Origin: Turritopsis dohrnii
Lineage: Eukaryota; Cnidaria; Hydrozoa; Anthoathecata; Oceaniidae
Assembly: GCA_027922465.2 (NCBI GenBank)
Contig: BQMF02000270.1
Location: 124,001 to 188,000, forward strand
DNA length: 64,000 nucleotides
Direction of reading: 5' to 3'
Position 1 is the stretch's first letter, and each line of letters starts with the position of its first letter. A program made the position numbers and the translations under genes. Below, one piece after another: positions 55,907-64,000 of this stretch. The notes beneath the pieces are model-generated. The model searched no databases, was not told the DNA's origin, and worked only from the letters and a program-made list of their open reading frames with translations.

Positions 55907-57820
55907 GATAAAAAAGAAAAGAAGCTTAAAATGAACAACGTTACATAACTAATAACGTGTTACGGTTTGTTTTCAAAATCCCGTGGAGCGTCACATTTTA
56001 TGATTTCTAAATAGATTGACGTAAGCAGCTGCAATTATGCTGATGACAATTGCAGCTATGGAGCTATGGTGGTCTCCAATGCGAAACGATATCTAGATAT
56101 ACTTAAAGTAAGTGAAAAATAAGCTGTAAGTTAACTCAAGGGAATGCAAATTTCTTGTTCTTGGAAAACTTAGTTACGAAAATTCCTTTAAACTTAAATG
56201 TGACAATTTTGTTCCAGTCACAAAGCGTAAAAACAGCTAATATTGTATTTTCAACCATTGTACCCTTCACTGAACTCGTAAATAATCAGAAAGTTAATGC
56301 TAAGATTCACGGCAACGTATTACCTGTGATGTTAGTGAATTGTGATGATTGTGAATTATTTTATATCAAAGTAATTTAATTGTTGCCCACTAGTTGGAAG
56401 TTATCCAGTAAAAGGTTGGTATCTATGGTTGATTGCTCTTTCAATCGTGCATCGATAATATTTCTTGGTGATAAATCGGAAGGTCCCAAAAGGGATATTC
56501 ATGACTAACATAACCGGCTTTTTCGAGCTTACGATAGTGCATTATCTTTAGTTCATTATCTTTAATTTTTGAAGGTTTGCTGAAGTCATTTTTCAGAAAC
56601 TCAAATTCTTACAGACTATCTAAACACCGTCCTTTTAACGACGTAACATGAAAATTATGTGCCAGACTAATAAGTGTGAACACGGTTTATAAACAGCACC
56701 AGAACTCGTGTTAGGAATGATCAGTATGTCGCGGAGGGTCCTCTCACCAATACTTGACATCGTTAGAGTCACGTGACCTGAGAAAGTTCCTGAGCAGATG
56801 TTTGCTAAAGCATTATTTTCCCGAGACATGACAACATTTAGTTATTATTCATTTTTTGTCATTTAAGATGAATTCAGACAGACAGGTGCAAATTGTACAA
56901 GCACTCACGCTATCAAATCTATTATTCTATAATGTACTAGGTGTGTGGGCAGTTTTGAGTCGAAACCTCTAGAAAGTAAAGTGATGAATGAAAGAAAGCT
57001 TGTTTGATGAAAATGACGTTGAAATGACTCATTAAAAGACGAGCCATTAAATGTTTTATGGAAACTAAAATATCTTATTACCAAAACAAGACAATTTTCC
57101 AGTATGTACTGTCAAAAAAAGGCATTGACAGCCTGCGTTGATCATTACGAAAATAATCTTGACATCTATAGCCTAGTGTTTATTTATTCCATTGTTTTGC
57201 ATTCAGAGGCGGATTAAGAGCGGTCAAGGCGAATCTAGAGCTGTCATGAAAGTACAAGGGCGTTGTAAAATGTGACACTTATTCGGCAATAGTCATAAGA
57301 GCAATTGTGCATTCTTCTTTCAGATGGTTCGCAAGTTATGAACGGTAGCGTTGAATATCAAGCTAATAATGGGTTAGCAATCATTAGGTTCGTTCATTGG
57401 GTTCGTTCATCAACAACAAAGTAGAAAAAACACTGTCAACTGTATGGAAATCTCGATCTGAGCCTTTCCATCATTTTCATTACACACCATGTATTTGTAT
57501 AGAAACAAGTAGCTTACTTGGTAGAACGTGGTTTCACTGTCCTTATTTATTTCGTTGGTTATATCTTACACTAACAAGGGTAAGGTGTAAATAGGAATTG
57601 GTTCCATTCAGAATAAAAGCTTCATATTAAACAAAAATATGCACCAGTGTCAAAGCAAAGGAGATATTACGACGTTTTGTGTCAACAATGTTTGTTTTTG
57701 TTAGAGATGTCGGATTATATGCTAGCAACAAATCCATAAATAATAAACAAGAAGCCGCTTGGCTTGAAGACTTCAGGACGTAACACAACGATGCATATTT
57801 AGTCTCAAAAATACAACGTT
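55907..57820. other. Intergenic DNA, no gene seen
   Basis: A short frame after TTTGTTCCAG at 56216 is open for about 50 codons but has no further support. Confidence 0.35.
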
Positions 57821-57829
57821 GCCGAATTA

Positions 57830-60370
57830 CCAAAGTATGTTCAAATCTAATAAAATGACTGGCAAATTCAAAATCAGCAACTTCTAATTGTGCATTGTAG
57901 AAATTTTTATGAATATTGCAGAACTTTCTAAGTTTGATCCAAATTTGGCCCGAATTACCCATTTCTCGTCAAATCTGACAAAATGACTCACAAATTCGTA
58001 ATCAGCACCTTTTAAATGTGATCGGAGCAAAATTTTTTGAAATTTGAAGAACTTTTTAAATTGGTCCAAATTTGACCTAAATTGCTTAATTTTAGTAAAA
58101 CCTGGCAAAATCATTGTCAAATTTGAAATAGGCACCTTTCAATTTTGATCCGTGCAAAATTTCATGAAAATTGAAGAACTTTCGAAATTTGGTCCAAATT
58201 TGGCCTAAATTGGCCAATTTTAGTCAAACCTGGCAATATCATTGTCAAATTTGAAATCAGCACCTTTCAATTGTGATCCGTGCAAAATTTCATGAAAATT
58301 GAAGAACTTTCGAAATTTGGTCCAAATTTGGCCTAAATTGGCCAATTTTAGTCAAACCTGGCAATATCTTTGTTAAATTCGAAATCAGCACCTATCAAAT
58401 GTGATCCGTGCAAATTTTTGCGAAAATTGAAGAACTTCCGAAATTTGGTCCAAATTTGGCCTAAATTGGCCAATTTTAGTCAAACATGACAAAATCATTG
58501 TCAAATTTGAAATCAGCACCTTCCAAATGTGATCCGTGCAAAATTTCATGAAAGTTGAAGAACTTTCGAAATTTGGTCCAAATATGGCCTAAATTGGCCA
58601 ATTTTAGTCAAACATGACAAAATCATTGTCAAATTTGAAATCAGCACCTTCCAAATGTGATCCGTGCAAAATTTCATGAAAATTGAAGAACTTTCGAAAT
58701 TTGGTCCAAATATGGCCTAAATTGGCCAATTTTAGTCAAACCTGGCAATATCATTGTCAAATTTGAAATCAGCACCTTTCAATTGTGATCCGTGCAAAAT
58801 TTCATGAAAATTGAAGAACTTTCGAAATTTGGTCTAAATTTGGCCTAAATTGCCCAATTTTAGTCAAACCTGGCAATATCATTGTCAAATTTGAAATCAG
58901 CACCTTTCAAATGTGATCCGTGCAAATTTTTATGAAAATTGAAGAACTTTCGAAATTTGGTCCAAATTTGGTCCAAATTTGGCCAATTTTAGTCAAACCT
59001 GACAAAATCATTGTCAAATTTGAAATCAGCACCTTTCAAATGTGATCCGTGCAAAATTTCATGAAAATTGAAGAACTTTTGAAATTTGGTCCAAATTTGG
59101 CCTAAATTGCCCAATTTTAGTCAAACCTGGCAATATCATTGTCAAATTTGAAATCAGCACCTTTCAATTGTGATCCGTGCAAAATTTCATGAAAATTGAA
59201 GAACTTTCGAAATTTGGTCCAAATTTGGCCTAAATTGGCCAATTTTAGTCAAACCTGGCAATATCATTGTCAAATTTGAAATCAGCACCTTTCAATTGTG
59301 ATCCGTGCAAAATTTCATGAAAATTGAAGAACTTTCGAAATTTGGTCCAAATTTGGCCTAAATTGGCCAATTTTAGTCAAACCTGGCAATATCTTTGTTA
59401 AATTCGAAATCAGCACCTATCAAATGTGATCCGTGCAAATTTTTGCGAAAATTGAAGAACTTCCGAAATTTGGTCCAAATTTGGCCTAAATTGGCCAATT
59501 TTAGTCAAACATGACAAAATCATTGTCAAATTTGAAATCAGCACCTTCCAAATGTGATCCGTGCAAAATTTCATGAAAATTGAAGAACTTTCGAAATTTG
59601 GTCCAAATATGGCCTAAATTGGCCAATTTTAGTCAAACATGACAAAATCATTGTCAAATTTGAAATCAGCACCTTCCAAATGTGATCCGTGCAAAATTTC
59701 ATGAAAATTGAAGAACTTTCGAAATTTGGTCCAAATATGGCCTAAATTGGCCAATTTTAGTCAAACCTGGCAATATCATTGTCAAATTTGAAATCAGCAC
59801 CTTTCAATTGTGATCCGTGCAAAATTTCATGAAAATTGAAGAACTTTCGAAATTTGGTCTAAATTTGGCCTAAATTGCCCAATTTTAGTCAAACCTGGCA
59901 ATATCATTGTCAAATTTGAAATCAGCACCTTTCAAATGTGATCCGTGCAAATTTTTATGAAAATTGAAGAACTTTCGAAATTTGGTCCAAATTTGGTCCA
60001 AATTTGGCCAATTTTAGTCAAACCTGACAAAATCATTGTCAAATTTGAAATCAGCACCTTTCAAATGTGATCCGTGCAAAATTTCATGAAAATTGAAGAA
60101 CTTTTGAAATTTGGTCCAAATTTGGCCTAAATTGCCCAATTTTAGTCAAACCTGACAAAATCATTGTCAAATTTGAAATCAGCACCTTTCAATTGTGATC
60201 CGTGCAAAATTTCATGAAAATTGAAGAACTTTCGAAATTTGGTCCAAATTTGGCCTAAATTGGCCAATTTTAGTCAAACCTGGCAAAATCATTGTCAAAT
60301 TCGAAATCAGCACCTTTCAATTGTGCTCTGTGCAAATTTTCATGAAAATTGGTCAACTGGAAGTCCTAAT
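57830..60370. repeat. 128-bp satellite array with an 8-monomer higher-order repeat
   Basis: About 20 tandem monomers. The anchor GTGATCCGTGCAAA recurs every 128 bp (58147, 58275, 58403, 58531, 58659, 58787, 58915), with one 129-bp step to 59044, then repeats the same series starting at 59172 (129-bp step again at 59940-60069). Variant monomers (for example the GCGAAAATTGAAGAACTTCC and GGTCTAAATTTGGCC types) recur 1,025-1,026 bp apart, so eight monomers form a higher-order unit present just over twice. Edge monomers at 57830-58140 and 60325-60370 are diverged. Confidence 0.95.
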
Positions 60371-60512
60371 TTGACCAAATTTGCGAATTCGGCAACGATG
60401 TCATGGAAACGCTGCACGAAAACGTTCATAACTTGGAGGAGTAGTAGTAGTAGTAGTAGGAGGAGAAACCACGGGTATTTTAAATACTTTACTCCACCAC
60501 GGGTGTCCTAAA
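60371..60512 (-). mobile_element. Flank of the satellite shared with single-copy elements
   Basis: CATAACTTGGAGGAGTAGTAG, GAAACCACGGGTATTTTAAA and TTTACTCCACCACGG, then TCCTAAAGTC, are the reverse complement of the start of the element at 20525-20640. The satellite is therefore the amplified interior of that element. Confidence 0.65.
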
Positions 60513-61186
60513 GTCAAAAAGAATTTATATTACGGCTATTTATGTCAAGATTATGTCAGTAGGTAATAAATTCCATATAAGGAAATTTTCATGTTCTGAT
60601 TGCGTTCATTCAAACACCTCCTCTGGCATACCACGTGTTACAGTTGCCGTCATGTGGTTGGATAAATACTGATATACTCTATCATCAAAAAGATCATTGA
60701 TATTTACCACGCAAAAAGACCTGAGTACTACATGAAAACAACGTCCTTTCTCTCCTTTTACTCGGTTAGTACTTTAGATATCTTAAGACATTTTGTTATA
60801 TGAGAATAAGTCAAGAACCATCAAAACGTCCTTAAGATACCTTGACATCGATGTCATAATAAGTCTTCCCATGTCAAACCATCTCATCTATAAAACCTAC
60901 GCAGTTTCTCTAATGGCTTCCCTTTACATTCTATAACGAGAGCACAGATAAGTTTGAAATAAAGAATAGAGGAAATAAATAGGTATGTTTCTCAAACTTC
61001 CCCTATATCCTTCCACACTTTCCTTTGCAAAGCAGATTTACAAAAAAATTTTCCCGGTATGCTAATCTGATTTCATCGGATATTTATTATAGATTTCTTG
61101 ATTTTACATATTCCTATGAAAGGGAAGAGAAGACTGGAGCTGGTTAGTGATAAAAACTACTAGATTGATGTTGTGATGGTTTATCA
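60513..61186. other. Intergenic DNA, no gene seen
   Basis: No supported feature. Confidence 0.4.
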
Positions 61187-61394
61187 GTTTCTTTTAAGCA
61201 TGATTCGTTAGTTTTCTTTTAAGCATGATTCGTTAGTTTTCTTTTAAGCGTGATTCGTTAGTTTCTTTTAAGCATGATTCGTTAGTTTTCTTTTAAGCAT
61301 GATTCGTTAGTTTTCTTTTAAGCATGATTCGTTAGTTTTCTTTTAAGCATGATTCGTTAGTTTTCTTTTAAGCATGATTCGTTAGTTTTCTTTG
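61187..61394 (+). repeat. 25-bp minisatellite, about 8 copies
   Basis: Unit TTTTCTTTTAAGCATGATTC followed by GTTAG, repeated almost perfectly. One unit has CGTG in place of CATG and two lack a T. Confidence 0.9.
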
Positions 61395-62215
61395 AGCTAA
61401 ATAGTCACCCAGGGTTAGGTTTGACGTAAACTAAGCTCACTGAACACTGAAGCACTGAACTTATCCGTAATCAAACTTTAAAGATTATGTCCATGGTGTA
61501 ATACTGTTTCAACTGCTTAACTAGACAATCTAAGCACCAATCGCTGAGATTTTTTACACTGTTATATTCGCTGGTATAATGTATATTTTATAGAGACCTC
61601 CCTGTAAGATTCATGGAAGATCTTTGTTGCACACTGTTGTCGTTGCTTGTTTTTTTTTCCAAGGCAAAATTATTTTTATAATTAAAAATGAATCTGAAGT
61701 GCTGTAAAGGCAAATCCGAGTAAACAACAATTCTATTCACATTAAAGGAGCTATCAAATCATGCATTTGTGAATTGTTGATAAGAAATCAGTTAGAACAA
61801 ATGATATTCATTAATAAACATCACATCTAACAACAGCTAAGAGAATCTTTAGTTGATTTATAAGGCTTCGTGTAAGCAGGATAACGAATTTAATTTATCT
61901 TTCCCTTCAGAATGGATAAAGAAATCGCTTGCAAAGAAAACGTTTTCTTCCTACGTTCGTCCTTTAATCTTATCTGAACGATTACAGCAGAAAAACAAAC
62001 AAAACAAATAAGCCGTAATGAATTAGCCTCGTTTCTGTGAAGTTTAGTTGTTCAAAGAGCTTGAATAGAAAATAGCAGAAGACATAGAAACTTAATGACA
62101 TCAATGAAATGCGTCCGTAGAAACGCACAGTTTCGTGCCCACTAAGATTTGATAAAAAGCCTTGTCATTAAAAAGATGTTAAGAATTGTTTCGCGTATTA
62201 TTGCGATTTTTTTTC
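61395..62215. other. Intergenic DNA, no gene seen
   Basis: No supported feature. Confidence 0.4.
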
Positions 62216-62219
62216 TTAG

Positions 62220-62398
62220 CATTAATCTCTTCATTAAAATATTATTCCGTGAGAAAATCTACAACCGAGATTCCTGTTAACAAATGGTATAAAAGCCATA
62301 CACAAGAAGATCTGTATAGATGGCTTTTTGCAAACAGCAACAAGAGATTTGATCGTATGTATGGGAAAACAGAAAACATTTCAAGAAAGGTTCGGTAA
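62220..62398 (+). CDS. Candidate phase-1 terminal exon of a small basic protein
   Basis: A strong acceptor (GCGATTTTTTTTCTTAG) in phase 1 opens a frame of 59 codons plus its first two bases, ending at TAA. It starts ALISSLKYYSVRKSTTEIPV and passes HTQEDLYRWLFANSNKRFDR; it is basic, aromatic and cysteine-free. The end GTTCGGTAAGG could instead be a splice donor. No upstream signal exon was found and no family is recognised. Confidence 0.3.
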
Positions 62399-62711
62399 GG
62401 TTTGTTTGCTAGTAGATGGAATGTCTAGTAATATTATTCGCTATCAAAGGTAGAACTTTGGCTTGGAATTTGTAAGATATGCAATAGTTTGCTTGAAGGG
62501 ACTGGTAACTACAGGAGGTGCGCATGCTCTGTTGAGTCATTTCAATTTTAAGTGATGTACAGGCAAACCATTCGAAAGATAACTTAACTGTATAAGACAT
62601 ATTTCCCGGACTTCAGGTTAAGCATCGGTGTTTTGCCAAACCTTCGTTTTGATGCGTTGTATTGTTATACTCTTATCAATTTTCCTGAAATTCCCATAAC
62701 AAAATCGATTA

Positions 62712-62795
62712 GGCTTCAGAAGTCCTTCAGTAGGATTCAGAAGACCTTCAGTAGGCATCAGAAGTCCTTCAGTAGGCTTCAGAAGTCCGCATAAT
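62712..62795 (+). repeat. Short 21-22-bp tandem repeat, about 4 copies
   Basis: AGGCTTCAGAAGTCCTTCAGT is repeated with variants (AGGATTCAGAAGACC, AGGCATCAGAAGTCC), followed by GAAAGTCAGAAAGTCAGA. Confidence 0.75.
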
Positions 62796-62799
62796 CTGA

Positions 62800-63785
62800 A
62801 AGTTAGAAAGTCAGAAAGTCAGACCAATAAAAAATTGTCGTTTGATCAAAAAAATAATCAAAAGTAAAGAAACTGTCTAGTTTCAACGGAAGTTTAAGTA
62901 CCAAACCATGTTCTGATGACGCGAAAAAATTAACAGGATTACCAACAAATTGGAAATTGAATTTTAGTATTAAGTTTTTAAAAAATGAAATCATCTGATA
63001 TTGAATATTGCATATATATCTTCAAAGCACAAAATTAATCTACTTATTGATATGGAAGTAGGCGATGCAAAGACGACATCACGTACTCCAAATTAATTCA
63101 CGAATATGTAAACATTCATCTACGTGAAGTCAGCAACCGGATAAATGGATGTTTTTTTATCTTCACACAATGTGTCTGAAGGTCATCAGGTTCGAGTTCT
63201 GGATTTACAAGCTCCATTTTGAATTTCATTCAGAACAGTAGATCAGAGAGAGGGGAGTTAGATTGAACAAAATAGTTTTCAGTTACTAATGAAATGTAAT
63301 AATAATGAACAAATTAAACGTCTTGAACCACTTTAGGGAAAATACTATTCTCCAAGATACTATTCTGCATGTTACATAAGAGTTTACATTGCTTCAATTT
63401 GGTTTCGTTCGACAGACAAGTTCGTGTTAACTTATCATGAATTTTGTATTGAAGGATAGGAACGAACTTGAATCTATTTCGAACTTGTTTCGATGATATT
63501 GTAATCCAGCTATGATGTCGTTATAGCTTATCTTTTGCATCGATTGCTTGCATCAAATTACTGTTTCACTGGCTCATCAATACTGTTTCAGGATCTTCTA
63601 CTTATACTAATTCGCAATCGTGCATACCACTTTTATTTTAGAGAGTGATATATTTAGTTTTAAATTACGGTCATCGTCCTCTTATGTGCGCGTAAAACCA
63701 CGTAGACGCGAGAGACACTTTTTTCACGATAATTCCAAAAGCACATGGCATCATTTGACGTCAGTTTTTTTATGATCACGGGGAA
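62800..63785. other. Intergenic DNA, no gene seen
   Basis: No supported feature. Confidence 0.4.
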
Positions 63786-63789
63786 TCAT

Positions 63790-63995
63790 TACATTGCATC
63801 CCCAATCGAACGCGACGATTTGGGGAAATATCTCGAGAACCAATAGGAAAAACTGAATAATTTTATTTGGTACTGCGGCTATGACGTCATCAAACTTTTT
63901 AACCGACGATATCTCTGCAACGATTGGTCGTAGCGAAACGATCCCATACACTTTTTTGATCAGTTTTTCAAGCTCTACAACATAGGTACACTTCT
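63790..63995 (+). repeat. Interspersed repeat shared with 46970-47205
   Basis: Same ordered landmarks as the copy at 46970 (TGACGTCATCAAA, GATATC, GAAACGATCCC, AGCTCTACAACATAGGTACA). It runs to the window edge. Confidence 0.6.
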
Positions 63996-64000
63996 GAGTT

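Noticed and set aside
57830..60370. A CRISPR-like or coding tandem array.
   Set aside because: Units are 128 bp with no repeat/spacer alternation, the context is eukaryotic, and frames across the array are broken by stops. It is a satellite.

Overview
The window reads as AT-rich nuclear DNA from an animal, most likely a cnidarian. The grounds are: short exons bounded by canonical GT-AG sites, TATA-box promoters, a polyadenylation signal, intronless class A GPCR genes, a cnidarian-type architecture of secreted cationic peptide precursors (signal peptide, acidic propiece, basic tail), and a dense mix of eukaryotic mobile elements (P/THAP9-like, PIF/Harbinger, hAT, pogo-like, TTAA-type MITEs, a CR1/L2-like LINE fragment, tRNA-derived SINEs). 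No bacterial, organellar or CRISPR features are seen. The species cannot be named from sequence alone.

Layout. 1-7 kb: direct and inverted duplicates of an unidentified multi-exon gene on the minus strand. 7.4-8.3 kb: an old foldback element. 11.9-14.04 kb: a compound repeat block (block X) holding nested MITEs. 14.5-16.2 kb: a complete four-exon gene for a secreted, acidic-then-cationic, six-cysteine peptide. 18.1-18.9 kb: a degenerate minus-strand gene, possibly macro-domain related. 19.0-29.5 kb: a paralogous peptide gene whose last intron has been filled by nested insertions (a second copy of block X, itself opened by about 5.9 kb carrying a large inverted repeat around a transposon-like gene). 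31.9-50.1 kb: three intact minus-strand GPCR genes and one GPCR pseudogene of a single family, interspersed with plus-strand terminal exons of small secreted-type peptides. 37.2-42.5 kb: a P-element-like transposon (7-bp target duplication) sitting inside a TTAA-flanked element. 51.9-53.8 kb: a decayed PIF/Harbinger element with its MADF companion. 54.5-55.4 kb: a LINE 3' fragment. 57.8-60.4 kb: a 128-bp satellite with an 8-monomer higher-order repeat. The remainder is AT-rich intergenic DNA with a minisatellite and small repeats.

How it fits together. The host genes belong to two classes: rapidly diverging secreted peptide genes, all on the plus strand, and a tandem GPCR family, all on the minus strand. 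The two classes alternate between about 30 and 50 kb. Whether the peptides are antimicrobial, venom-like or ligands for the neighbouring receptors cannot be settled from sequence. The best candidates for something undescribed are the peptide family, the nested P element carrying a second, convergent zinc-finger gene, and the satellite whose single-copy 'seed' elements lie elsewhere in the same window.
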